64,000 nucleotides of DNA from Kiritimatiellia bacterium (GTDB lineage: Bacteria; Verrucomicrobiota; Kiritimatiellia; UBA8416; YA12-FULL-48-11). The notes below the pieces were generated by a model, which worked only from the letters and a program-made list of their open reading frames with translations, was not told where the DNA came from and did no database searches. Shown piece by piece: positions 16,981 through 25,822 of the stretch (positions are counted from its first letter, which is position 1; the number at the start of each line of letters is the position of its first letter). A program made the translations under genes and the position numbers. Where the stretch lies: assembly GCA_028716365.1 (NCBI GenBank), contig JAQUPZ010000010.1, positions 62,001 through 126,000 of the forward strand, given 5' to 3'.

Positions 16981-18177
16981 TCAGACTTTTAAGAATATTT
17001 TTTTCTTATATAAGAAATATAACAAGAGCCATTTGACGGTCAGTATACAGAGTGCCAGAAAAACCGGCTTAAAGGAACCCATGTAATTTACGAATCCATG
17101 CACGAAAAAGTTTACAATCTTGTTAAAATCTATCAATAAGGGCGCCATATAGATAGTTATGGCATTCATTCCGACAACAACGAAAGGGAATGCCCATTTC
17201 CGGTATCCCTTGACATCAATGATCCAGTAAAACAATCCGAGTAATATGGCGCTGATACCAATTACAAGCATTGCATAAGAGCTTGACCATAACCGGAAAA
17301 TTATGGGGAAGGAAAAATCCCATAACAGCGCAATGAGTATACTTGTTGATCCGGCCGCAAGAAGGCCAAGGACCTTTTTATTCTGTGTAAATGATGATCG
17401 TAGCCAGTGTCCGGCAAGTACCCCTGCCATGCATACAGCGATGGATGATATCTGCTGAAGGATACCGTCTTCATCAAAGGGCTGGTTATTATAAAACTTT
17501 CCCGGGAGAAGAAGCTGATCAATATAAGAATGAAGATTGCCTTCTGGGGTAATAACTCCCGGACCGTAATCAGGAACCGGCACCAGTATCATTAAAAGCC
17601 AGTATATAACGAGCAATGATCCGGCAATGATAGCCTGCATTTTAATACCGGAATTCAATACAATCAGGGCTGAGAAGAAATAGGCAATGGCAATCCTCTG
17701 CAGAACACCGGTGTAATGCATATTTTGAAAATCGAATCCGAGAATTCCGGCCATAAGAAGTCCAAAAAAGAAAAGCATACTGGAACGTTTGATAATATGA
17801 ATATAAAGCTTTGTGCGACTGTATCCCTCCTGCAATCTTTTGCTTATGGCAAAAGGCATACTCACTCCGCCAATAAAAATAAACAGCGGAAATATCAAAT
17901 CCAGCGCGTGAAACCCGTGCCATTTCGTATGCTGGCACTGGTTTGCGATGACATCAAAAAATATATTGTCGTATGACTTGCCGATTGCCACAAGCACACC
18001 GCAAATGCCGGTAAGAAAAAGCATATCAAGCCCGCGGAGAGCATCCAGCGACATCAGGCGGCCCTGCCCCGCGGAAGATTCATCCGTCTTCGCCCCGACT
18101 CTGCAAGAGGTCGGGGCTACACCGGATTCCGCGAAGAAACTGCGGGCTTTAGTCCGTAGAGCTTCATTATTGCTCAT
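16981..18177 (-). CDS. DUF5009 / heparan-alpha-glucosaminide N-acetyltransferase-like membrane protein
   Basis: A polytopic membrane protein of 398 residues from ATG 18177. The core, from about residue 42 (MSLDALRGLDMLFL), matches the YeiB/DUF5009 acyltransferase family related to lysosomal HGSNAT. It has the conserved RGLDM start, the HGFHALDLIFPLFIFIGG segment and about ten hydrophobic helices. These proteins are thought to move acetyl groups across the membrane on to amino sugars. The first ~40 residues are not part of the family and are encoded by palindromic repeats (18071-18158). The ancestral start may be ATG 18054. It lies 18 bp after a YdjC-like deacetylase, so an acetylation/deacetylation pair is possible. 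Confidence 0.85.
   Translation of the reverse strand: MSNNEALRTKARSFFAESGVAPTSCRVGAKTDESSAGQGRLMSLDALRGLDMLFLTGICGVLVAIGKSYDNIFFDVIANQCQHTKWHGFHALDLIFPLFIFIGGVSMPFAISKRLQEGYSRTKLYIHIIKRSSMLFFFGLLMAGILGFDFQNMHYTGVLQRIAIAYFFSALIVLNSGIKMQAIIAGSLLVIYWLLMILVPVPDYGPGVITPEGNLHSYIDQLLLPGKFYNNQPFDEDGILQQISSIAVCMAGVLAGHWLRSSFTQNKKVLGLLAAGSTSILIALLWDFSFPIIFRLWSSSYAMLVIGISAILLGLFYWIIDVKGYRKWAFPFVVVGMNAITIYMAPLLIDFNKIVNFFVHGFVNYMGSFKPVFLALCILTVKWLLLYFLYKKKIFLKV
18071..18159 (-). repeat. REP-like palindromic repeats inside the start of a coding sequence
   Basis: GCCCCGAC (18092-18099) and GTCGGGGC (18110-18117) form a perfect stem. An outer pair GCGGAA (18071-18076)/TTCCGC (18127-18132) encloses it. A second hairpin, CTGCGGGCT (18140-18148)/AGTCCGTAG (18151-18159), follows. 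Together they encode residues ~7-36 of the DUF5009 protein in an open frame. Confidence 0.65.
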
Positions 18178-18195
18178 GGTTATTCAATCCGGAGT

Positions 18196-19122
18196 TTATT
18201 TGTTACGAGCGTTTCCAAACTCCTCTTTCCAGATATCATGATAGCTGACAAGCTGAATATTCTTTCTTTTGATGATTTCCTTTGTACGGGGTGAACAGAG
18301 CAGTTCTGTAACGCTCAGCCGCTGCGGTTCGCCGGTTCCTGGATGAGATATGCCTATCCATTTACCCGGCTTCAGATGATCCAATCTTTCAAAAAATATT
18401 TCTGCCTGTTCGTTGCTGAATGCCGGTGCAGCGTAGTGAATGGTTTGACCATCAGGAGCTTTTTGAGTCGGCCAGCTTTCGGGCATGAACGGAATTCTTT
18501 TATAACCGTAGGTTGCCCCATCCTTCTCCTGTCCGAACAATACTTTTTGCTCGTCACAAATCCTGTTAATTATTTCTATCGCAGCCGGGGGCACGGATCT
18601 GTGCCAGTCAAGATAGACAAATTTCAATCCGGAGTCCCTGACCCTGTTGACCTGTGCCCGGATTTCTTTCTCTAATTCTTCTGCTTTCGGATTCGCCTTA
18701 TTTAACTGGTCAAGTGTTTCATGAAAAAAGCCTTCCGGTGTCACCAAACCTGGAACAATATCAGGAGACAATACAGGCCGGGTTCTTGTACCCAGCAGGG
18801 TCAGGTGAATACCTATAACCAGCCTGGGATTTTCCTTGCACAGGCGAACTGACTCTTCAAAGAACTGGGAAGCAGGCATTATACTTGTTGAGGTTATGAT
18901 CCCTTCTTTATGGGCTTTTATTATACCCAGCGTTCTGCCGTAACTGTTACCCATATCATCGGCACGTGTTAAAAGAAAGATCGCATCCTTGTTCCCTGGT
19001 TGATCAGGATTGTTCTGGGCAATCACAACCTCGCCGGCAGTAAAAAATACTCCTGCAATGAATAACAAAACTGAAATAAGTCTCTTGCCCTTCATATTGT
19101 TTTTTCTGATCAGTTGATTCAT
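18196..19122 (-). CDS. YdjC/ChbG-like carbohydrate deacetylase, exported
   Basis: This 308-residue protein has an N-terminal signal segment (about residues 10-35) and then the YdjC/ChbG fold. The metal-site motif is TRADDMGNS, followed by TSTSIMPAS, GIHLTLLGT and a later DWHRSVPP. These enzymes are zinc-dependent deacetylases of acetylated sugars such as chitooligosaccharides. The first ATG (19122) has GAGGG ten bases before it, whereas the ATG nine codons in has no site, so I use the first. It is followed at 18 bp by the DUF5009 acyltransferase-like gene. The activity on chitin or other glycans is an inference. Confidence 0.88.
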   Translation of the reverse strand: MNQLIRKNNMKGKRLISVLLFIAGVFFTAGEVVIAQNNPDQPGNKDAIFLLTRADDMGNSYGRTLGIIKAHKEGIITSTSIMPASQFFEESVRLCKENPRLVIGIHLTLLGTRTRPVLSPDIVPGLVTPEGFFHETLDQLNKANPKAEELEKEIRAQVNRVRDSGLKFVYLDWHRSVPPAAIEIINRICDEQKVLFGQEKDGATYGYKRIPFMPESWPTQKAPDGQTIHYAAPAFSNEQAEIFFERLDHLKPGKWIGISHPGTGEPQRLSVTELLCSPRTKEIIKRKNIQLVSYHDIWKEEFGNARNK

Positions 19123-19176
19123 TATTATTATCCCTCTTTATTTACGATCCGCTTAAGACAATGGTTGGGCAGAGTC

Positions 19177-19686
19177 CTATTTCTGGTCCATGGCGCGCAG
19201 ACGCTGGCCTTCGATTCTGGCAATCTCGCTCAAGAGCACATAACCCAGTCGGGGATGCTTATTCATAAGTCCAGTGAGCACGGCATTATTCAACTCGATC
19301 AGACGGGTTTCTTTGGTAATAACCACGTCCGCACTGGCCGGAAGCATGTCAAGGAACTCGACCTCGCCTACAAGGGATTGTCCGGAAAGGGTGGCCACGA
19401 GTTTTCCGCTTATCCTGACCTCGGCCTGGCCCTCGAGAACGATGAACATCCTATCCAAGGGCTTCCCCTGCGCGATAATGCGCTCACCTTCTTTGCAGTA
19501 CCGCAAAATTGCCGCCGATTTCAGCACGGTTCTCTCTTTGACAGTCAGTCCGGCAAACAGTTTGGCCTGATCCAACGCCTTGGATAGTTCCTTTGCCTTT
19601 GCCTTGTCTTCAGCAAACGAATTGACCGCAAAATTCCCGAGCACCAGAACTGTCAAAAACAAACGTGTTGCCTGTCCAAAAACCAT
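19177..19686 (-). CDS. exported cyclic nucleotide-binding-fold protein
   Basis: A 169-residue protein starting at ATG 19684-19686, seven bases after AGGAGA. A Sec-type signal peptide (MVFGQATRLFLTVLVLGNFA, cut after SFA) is followed by one cNMP-binding beta-roll (FAGLTVKERTVLKSA, FIVLEGQAEVRISG, LVGEVEFLDMLPASADVVI). In cAMP-binding members the loop reads GE..LL....R[AS]ATV. Here the Glu is kept (GEV) but the expected Arg is replaced by Ala, so normal cNMP binding is doubtful. A periplasmic cNMP-fold protein with no output domain is odd. It sits between the haem protein and the deacetylase gene. Confidence 0.82.
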   Translation of the reverse strand: MVFGQATRLFLTVLVLGNFAVNSFAEDKAKAKELSKALDQAKLFAGLTVKERTVLKSAAILRYCKEGERIIAQGKPLDRMFIVLEGQAEVRISGKLVATLSGQSLVGEVEFLDMLPASADVVITKETRLIELNNAVLTGLMNKHPRLGYVLLSEIARIEGQRLRAMDQK

Positions 19687-19746
19687 ACATTCATCTCCTT
19701 TCATTCAACAATAGTTGCCGTTTCCCATATGCCTAACGATTCAAAA

Positions 19747-22230
19747 TCATCTCAAAACAAGATTCCAGTATTTTCTGTCTGTTTCATAAGAGTCGAGGGT
19801 GGTTCGTGAGATGTCAAAATCAGGAGGAAGGATTCCATATCTCTTCATTTCGCGGACATAATGTTCGTTTGGCTGAAAACCAGGCATTTCAAAGCGTTTA
19901 TTTTCCGACAGCGCTTCTTTGGCTTTCTGTATACCCTGCAGAATTGTCTGATAACCGGCATCATCGCGGCTGGCGAAAACCTCCTTGTGTTTTGTCTTGT
20001 CTGACCCGGCATATCCGCCAGCCTTTACCGCCAGCGGCACCATCAATAGAGACGATTTTTCAGGATAAGAAAGATTATAGGCGACATGGCCGGATATACT
20101 TCGCTGTTCTTCCGTTTCATTTGTTTTATATGTTCCGCCTATCAATCCCCAGTCTGTTGGCGATACCGGCAGAATCATTCCCTTCTTGTTCTTGTCATGA
20201 CATGAGAGGCAGCGCTTCTCAAGAACTTTGGAAGCACTTTCAAATCCCGGCCAGACAGTTACCCCGGCCCATGGCCGCAATTTCATGCAAATTGAACCTG
20301 TACCCAGACTGGCATAAGTGCCGGCGTACACTGCTGCTGAATCTATCCATAATTTGATCATCAATTCCTCGCGCGGTGACACGATGACGTCATGATGCGA
20401 GCCGTTAATCTTTTTAAGCAGAGGGCTGGCGGAACTGCCAATTGTGTAAGGGGCCCTGTTCCCTGTACGGTTTCTTGCATCACTTACCTGGTTTCTCAAT
20501 ACCAGTGTTGAATACGATATGGAAAATGTTTCACTTAGATCGCCTTCCAGAATCACATGCCCTGCCCTTTCCTTGCTGTTATGACAACGATCACAATACT
20601 TATTCAGGATCGGTTGAATATCCCGCGGGAAATCGAAAACGTCAGGCATGTCCGCAAATTGTTTAATTTGCCGTGGCTGAGATTTCAACGCTTTAAGGCG
20701 GGTGGAAACCACCACTTCCGGCGGCTTCGTCCGCTGTTCGTGACAACCCACGCAACTTAATATCTCACCCGGCATGACCGTGAAGAAACTCTGCATCCGT
20801 TTGACCGATGTATTCTTATCATCCAGCGATACAAAGAACAGAGAAACGCCGGCCGGAACATCAAAATATGCAGAACCGTCTTCTTCAACCGGAACAGTCC
20901 CGAGAATACGTTCAAGCGTGAATGTTCCACCCAGCGATATCGGTTCCGTCCATCCATTGAACAGGCCGGGAAAATTTACCGGCTTGGGCATGACTTCAAG
21001 CACGAGGAGTTTTGCAATACCGCCTTTTTTTACACCCTCCATATTCCGTCCGAGATAGGCATTGGACAAAATAACCGTCCCCTTCTTCTTGTCTTCCGCA
21101 AGCGATGATTTCAGAACCGGTTCCACATTCCTTTTTATAATCGGCCTGGGTTCCTGACATTCCATGCCGTTCTGTGCAAGATTTTCCGGGAACTTCAAAA
21201 GAGTGGCGGTCTCGCCTTTTCCATTCATAATCTCAATTTGTGTACCGCTCGCAATCATGATGCAATTCTCAGAGAAAGCATAAGGGTCGCGGTAGATTTC
21301 TTTGCTGGAAATATGGGTCAATGCCGTCAGATCATCCGGTCCATGTGTGGGATCCAGGATTGAAACAAAACCCTGATGCTCTCTTCGGCCATGTCCCGGC
21401 GAATCGATCAACACTATCTTGTGCGAGTTAGGAATTGGTTTGGCATCGATGTAAACACTGCCGGGATTCATGTTGCCGAAATAGACCATCTGGGCGGTAC
21501 CATCAGCCTTCATCGTCCACAGGTGATGGAACTGGAGCTGGCTCCGGTCAACATATTCCCAGCGTGTATGAAGAATACGACCATCCGGCAAAGGCCACGG
21601 CGTGTTATCGTGTTCAATATTGGATGAAATCCTTTGAATATTTTTTCCATCAGCATCACAGCGATAAAGAATGGCCACAGGAGTAAACCAGCAGTTGACC
21701 CAGCGCTGACACCGGGTGGAACAAAAAAATATGCCGCCGTCCGGAAGATAGGTTGGCTCTACATCATCATAAGGACCGTCGGTGATCTGCCTTAAATTCG
21801 ATCCATCAACATTGATTTCATACAAATGATAATTACGGGATTCATCTTTTCGATATGAGAAGAGAATTTTCTCTGCATTATAATGTACCTGCGGATCTCT
21901 TATTCCGCCTTTCAAATCTTCCAGCAGGATAGAGAGTTTTTTGTTCTTAATATTATATTTGCACAGCCGCCCCATGGCCCCATAAATGTAACTTTCGGAA
22001 TTGGTAGAGTAATATCCGAAATTGGCATAGTAATGACCGTCTTTGCCGGGCTGGCGACAGGAAAACACAATTTCATCAACATCATGCATAGGACCGGCGA
22101 GAAATCCCGCCAGTCTATCTGTAGAATTTCTGCTGGTATTTTCGACCGCCTGGGAGGTACAGAAACCAAAAGCCAGAATCAGAATTATAAAAGAGATAAA
22201 GAAATGCAGAATTCGACCCTGATATTTCAT
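19747..22230 (-). CDS. hydrazine synthase alpha-like multihaem protein with propeller domain
   Basis: The protein has 827 residues. It starts with a signal peptide (about residues 1-28, ending GFCTSQA). A PD40/TolB-type beta-propeller covers about residues 80-380 (YHLYEINVDGSNLRQITDG and following blades). Then comes the HZS-alpha-like region with three c-type haem sites: CVGCH near residue 493, CDRCH near 547 and CLSCH near 673. This set belongs to the HzsA-like family, which is widespread in PVC bacteria that do not do anammox and is of unknown function there. No HzsB/C genes are nearby. ATG 22230 follows GGGAAAG. An extended -10 promoter lies at 22260-22268. Confidence 0.85.
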   Translation of the reverse strand: MKYQGRILHFFISFIILILAFGFCTSQAVENTSRNSTDRLAGFLAGPMHDVDEIVFSCRQPGKDGHYYANFGYYSTNSESYIYGAMGRLCKYNIKNKKLSILLEDLKGGIRDPQVHYNAEKILFSYRKDESRNYHLYEINVDGSNLRQITDGPYDDVEPTYLPDGGIFFCSTRCQRWVNCWFTPVAILYRCDADGKNIQRISSNIEHDNTPWPLPDGRILHTRWEYVDRSQLQFHHLWTMKADGTAQMVYFGNMNPGSVYIDAKPIPNSHKIVLIDSPGHGRREHQGFVSILDPTHGPDDLTALTHISSKEIYRDPYAFSENCIMIASGTQIEIMNGKGETATLLKFPENLAQNGMECQEPRPIIKRNVEPVLKSSLAEDKKKGTVILSNAYLGRNMEGVKKGGIAKLLVLEVMPKPVNFPGLFNGWTEPISLGGTFTLERILGTVPVEEDGSAYFDVPAGVSLFFVSLDDKNTSVKRMQSFFTVMPGEILSCVGCHEQRTKPPEVVVSTRLKALKSQPRQIKQFADMPDVFDFPRDIQPILNKYCDRCHNSKERAGHVILEGDLSETFSISYSTLVLRNQVSDARNRTGNRAPYTIGSSASPLLKKINGSHHDVIVSPREELMIKLWIDSAAVYAGTYASLGTGSICMKLRPWAGVTVWPGFESASKVLEKRCLSCHDKNKKGMILPVSPTDWGLIGGTYKTNETEEQRSISGHVAYNLSYPEKSSLLMVPLAVKAGGYAGSDKTKHKEVFASRDDAGYQTILQGIQKAKEALSENKRFEMPGFQPNEHYVREMKRYGILPPDFDISRTTLDSYETDRKYWNLVLR

Positions 22231-22259
22231 TAGTATCTTTCCCGCATTTTGTTGGCCGA

Positions 22260-22268
22260 ATTATAACA
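22260..22268 (-). promoter_or_regulatory. extended -10 promoter for the HzsA-like gene
   Basis: On the minus strand TGTTATAAT is a perfect extended -10 (TGnTATAAT). The predicted start is near 22253, a 23-base leader before ATG 22230. No clear -35 is seen, as expected for this type. It falls at the 3' end of the upstream gene. Confidence 0.45.
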
Positions 22269-22272
22269 AAGC

Positions 22273-23313
22273 TCAATTGCCAGTGGGACGTTTTTCCGGT
22301 AGAGCCTGACTACCTACCCGCGCGATCCACTCCCGGGCAAATTCGGCGCTTTCAAGCCCCACATCGAGAACAGTATTAGCAAGGAAGATCATTTCGTGGA
22401 TCCGGCCTTCCTTGAGCCATTTCAGTCCTGATTCACATTGATGTTTCATCAGATCCACCGGCACAGGTTTACTGTTGTGGTAATCCCATATGTACATTCC
22501 GAGGGCAATCCTCGCTTTTTTCGGCGCAATTTTTTCCAATTCGGCGAGGTTTTCGTCCAAAGCCACTAACTCATCCGAATTCCACGTCCATAGTGTGAGT
22601 ACATCAAACATATCCAGGAAATCCGCCAGCGGAGGTTCACAGCCGCGATAACCCGGACTGGTTGTTTTCTTTGGAGGATTAATCTCATGAGTATAGAGAG
22701 TAACCCAGACGTCCATGGGCCTGCCTGTTGATTTCATCTGTTCGCGCGCTTTACTGAGTTCCACCGGTTGTAACGCCGGTTTACCAACCAATTGTCCATT
22801 GGGCTGTTTCTTGGCGTCGATGATGAAGTCATCCAGATAAATACCGGAAATATTCGGAAATTTCTTTGCCAATGCGAGAACAGGATACAATTCGCTCATG
22901 CCACCTTTACCGCCACTACCAACCACGGACCAGATAACGCGATCCAGCGAGCGAAAAGAATATGCATACTGATCAAACTCTGTTTTGGTGCGCCAGGACT
23001 GACTACCCGGCAGTTTGGGATGTTCGTGTGACCGGATCAACAGCAGGTTTGGTACATTAAGGTAAAACGCGCCTTCTGCCGGCGTCATTCTCGATCCACC
23101 GCGGATTCCCCCTCTTTCGAGATAATCATTGTCCCCACCGGCAAAAACGGTGAAAATCCAGAAACGATCACGAACCGTGGAACGCGATGGACCCTTCGAT
23201 ACAGATTCCGCGGAATGTCCGGAACCGGGAATTAAAGAAAGTGCCGCGCCACCGGCAATAGAACCCAGGAATAACCGACGCGATAATGAATGTTGTTTTG
23301 TTTTGCTTGTCAT
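22273..23313 (-). CDS. Tat-exported protein, probable TIM-barrel glycosidase-like
   Basis: The 346-residue product begins at ATG 23311-23313 after AAAGGAGGT. It has a twin-arginine signal (SLSRRLFLGSIAGGAALS), so it is exported folded. The mature part reads like a (beta/alpha)8 barrel, with YLDDFIIDAKKQ and VWVTLYTHEINPP segments and several Trp/Asp pairs (LTLWTWNSDE). Such sequences are common among uncharacterised exported glycosidase-like proteins of PVC bacteria, but no family can be assigned from the sequence. It is followed by the HzsA-like gene at 42 bp and preceded by GH95 at 48 bp. Confidence 0.8.
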   Translation of the reverse strand: MTSKTKQHSLSRRLFLGSIAGGAALSLIPGSGHSAESVSKGPSRSTVRDRFWIFTVFAGGDNDYLERGGIRGGSRMTPAEGAFYLNVPNLLLIRSHEHPKLPGSQSWRTKTEFDQYAYSFRSLDRVIWSVVGSGGKGGMSELYPVLALAKKFPNISGIYLDDFIIDAKKQPNGQLVGKPALQPVELSKAREQMKSTGRPMDVWVTLYTHEINPPKKTTSPGYRGCEPPLADFLDMFDVLTLWTWNSDELVALDENLAELEKIAPKKARIALGMYIWDYHNSKPVPVDLMKHQCESGLKWLKEGRIHEMIFLANTVLDVGLESAEFAREWIARVGSQALPEKRPTGN

Positions 23314-23361
23314 ATGGACCTCCTTTAAACTTTTCGTAATTGTAAAATACAAACCTCAACA

Positions 23362-25746
23362 TTACTTGGTCACAGGACCACGAATAACCAGCGGTTCAGC
23401 CGCATTTGCAGGCGCATCTGGAACCTTTTCTGGTTTTGGCAAAGTAGCTTCAATCGTCTGCCCTTTTTTGAGTTTTATTTCGTAATTACTGCCGACTTGA
23501 GCGACATCCTGGCTCCATTTAATCGATCTGCCACTAAAATTATTTCTTATCCTGATAACACCAGTTCTGCCTGCCTTCATCTGGAACCAGGTAGTGGCAT
23601 TGTTTTCACGCTTTGCGCTCACAAGATGACCACCTTCCGCACGCAAGTCGGTGAACAAGGCATCGTGAATCCGCCATGGCATTGACGGAAATATTCTTAT
23701 TATCCCGCTGTCAGGAATTCCGGGTGACGGGCTCCAACTCTGTAGAAGCATTTCGTGGACAGCCTGCATCGCAAGAAAATTACCCTCGAGGGTGAAAGGT
23801 CGATAAGTAAAACTGGAAAAACCAGTTTTAGTCTGATCACCGTTTGCATGGAATCCATTTTGCAAAATAAAAGCCTTCACAAAAATATCGAGGTTCTTCA
23901 GGGCTGACTCAGGATCGCCTACCCTCGCCCTCAGGCAGGACATCCAGGAGAAACTGTATCCGCACCAGGCTTTTGTTCCGAGTTTATCCCAGGACCCAAG
24001 CGTCGCGCTGATGACATTCCGTTCATTTTGTTCTTTATCAATCGTCATAAGGTTGAACGGGAACAGTCCAATGATATTTGAAAGATGCCTGTGACTGCCT
24101 GGAAGATCCGCGTCACGATTGAGCCTTAAAACATTTTTGTCATTTACATAGAAATTACCCAGCCCGTCAGCCACTTTTTTCCATTTGGATGATTCGTCGT
24201 TTTTACCCAGAACTTGTGACATTTCAGAAAGAGCAAGGAAGAGTATCTTTATACAGGCAATGTCATAATTACTGTTTGGTGTGAGCCAGGCCTTTGCAGT
24301 GTTATCGAATATTTCAGGCGAGCTTGAAAGAGGGAGAACAAGTCTTCCATCCGCATCTGATTTTAACAGGGAAAGGATACACTCTCCGATCTCCCTGCAA
24401 AACGGATAAGCCCTTTTCTTCAGGTATTTTTCATCCGCGGTATAAAGCCAGTGCAAATAAAGACCATGCGCATTCCACGCACCCATTGTCGGGGACAAAG
24501 AATACATGCCCCAGCCGCCAAGCGGTTTGCCGGCAAGTGTCATTACACCGGGTATTGCGGCACCACCAGTACCATAAAAATCCTTTGCAAACTTTTTCCA
24601 CTGCGGCAGAAGTTTCCACAGGTAGTCATAAAAACTCAATCCCTCATCGAAATTACCGGCGCCGTAATATCCGATATAAGTCATCTGCGTGTTCAAATCA
24701 TTATGGTAATCACCTTTCCATGGCGGTAATCCGCCATTATCAGCAGTCCATACACCCTGCAAAGGCATTGGCGGAGCATCAAGCCGTGACGCCGCACCGT
24801 AAAAATACCTGACAAGATAATAGTGACGGAGAATATCCAGTTCTTCTTTCGGAAGGGATACGGACGATCTGGCCCAGAAATCAGCCCACCACTTTCTGTG
24901 AGGCACTGACATTTTTTCATAGCCGGTACGCAATGCCTCACAGACCCTTTTGCGGGCCAATTCCACAAAGTCATCGCCATCCGTCGTTGCGGTCATCGAC
25001 ACCGCAATTAATGAAGTATCCTTTTCCTTTTTCTCGGCAATACAGACACAATATTTGAATCCTAGAGCGGCTTCCTGGACATACCAGCGAAGATTATCTT
25101 TTTTGGAATGTTCGGCAGTTTTATAACCAAGCGCTTTGGCCGCATGACTACTGGGTCCGGCATTTCCTGATTCGCCACCACCGAAAGGAGTGGTCAATTT
25201 CATCTCCTTCGCTACACATGGCAACCTGATCAATGCAACAGGTTTGACAGCACTGCAGAAAACTTCAATTTTGTTTCCGCTTTCAAGCCACGCATATCCT
25301 TCCGCTGTCGCCAGACTCAACTCGAAAGACTTGATCATCTGTACCGGATCCAGCGTTATTTCAAGCCTGCCGCCCGGTAATTTTGTCGGATGTGCCTGCT
25401 TGTAAGGTAAATCAAGGACAGAACTCGCCTCAGGCGCTTTTCCTTCCGATATAAGCCGTTTTATGGTTGCCCAATTGAAGTCGTTTGACCTGATCCCGAC
25501 AGCCGGTCGTTCATCCCAGAGGTCACCCCGATCAAGTGAAAGCTTTACCGTGTTGTCCTTCCCCCAGAGCAATCCGCCCATAAAACCGTTACCAAGAGGA
25601 ACAGCTTCATCCCATGAATTAACCGGCGCTTTCAGCTGTAAGTTTAACTGGCGATTCGGGAGATAATCTTTTTCCGGCAATATACATTCAGACGCCTGTA
25701 CACCAAGCGCAATCAACACAACAAGGACACTCAGGATATTTTTCAT
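23362..25746 (-). CDS. exported GH95 family glycosidase (alpha-L-fucosidase-like)
   Basis: This protein is 794 residues from ATG 25744-25746, chosen because it opens a Sec signal peptide (MKNILSVLVVLIALGVQAS). Two earlier in-frame ATGs would put 16 extra residues before it. The N-terminal domain (LNLQLKAPVNSWDEAVPLGNG) and the (alpha/alpha)6 barrel match GH95. Conserved pieces include WKGDYHNDLNTQM, the SSSPEIFDN loop that holds the general acid region, and CGYSFSWMSCLRARVGD near the end. GH95 enzymes act on alpha-1,2-L-fucosyl or L-galactosyl linkages. In this bacterial group they often serve marine fucose-rich polysaccharides. It is transcribed after the MacB-like ABC operon with a 77-bp gap. 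Confidence 0.9.
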   Translation of the reverse strand: MKNILSVLVVLIALGVQASECILPEKDYLPNRQLNLQLKAPVNSWDEAVPLGNGFMGGLLWGKDNTVKLSLDRGDLWDERPAVGIRSNDFNWATIKRLISEGKAPEASSVLDLPYKQAHPTKLPGGRLEITLDPVQMIKSFELSLATAEGYAWLESGNKIEVFCSAVKPVALIRLPCVAKEMKLTTPFGGGESGNAGPSSHAAKALGYKTAEHSKKDNLRWYVQEAALGFKYCVCIAEKKEKDTSLIAVSMTATTDGDDFVELARKRVCEALRTGYEKMSVPHRKWWADFWARSSVSLPKEELDILRHYYLVRYFYGAASRLDAPPMPLQGVWTADNGGLPPWKGDYHNDLNTQMTYIGYYGAGNFDEGLSFYDYLWKLLPQWKKFAKDFYGTGGAAIPGVMTLAGKPLGGWGMYSLSPTMGAWNAHGLYLHWLYTADEKYLKKRAYPFCREIGECILSLLKSDADGRLVLPLSSSPEIFDNTAKAWLTPNSNYDIACIKILFLALSEMSQVLGKNDESSKWKKVADGLGNFYVNDKNVLRLNRDADLPGSHRHLSNIIGLFPFNLMTIDKEQNERNVISATLGSWDKLGTKAWCGYSFSWMSCLRARVGDPESALKNLDIFVKAFILQNGFHANGDQTKTGFSSFTYRPFTLEGNFLAMQAVHEMLLQSWSPSPGIPDSGIIRIFPSMPWRIHDALFTDLRAEGGHLVSAKRENNATTWFQMKAGRTGVIRIRNNFSGRSIKWSQDVAQVGSNYEIKLKKGQTIEATLPKPEKVPDAPANAAEPLVIRGPVTK

Positions 25747-25822
25747 AAAACAACAGACATTACTTTCCAGGGACATCTCAGCGACAGACGTCATATTACA
25801 TCTTTTTGGAAGTATCCACGAC

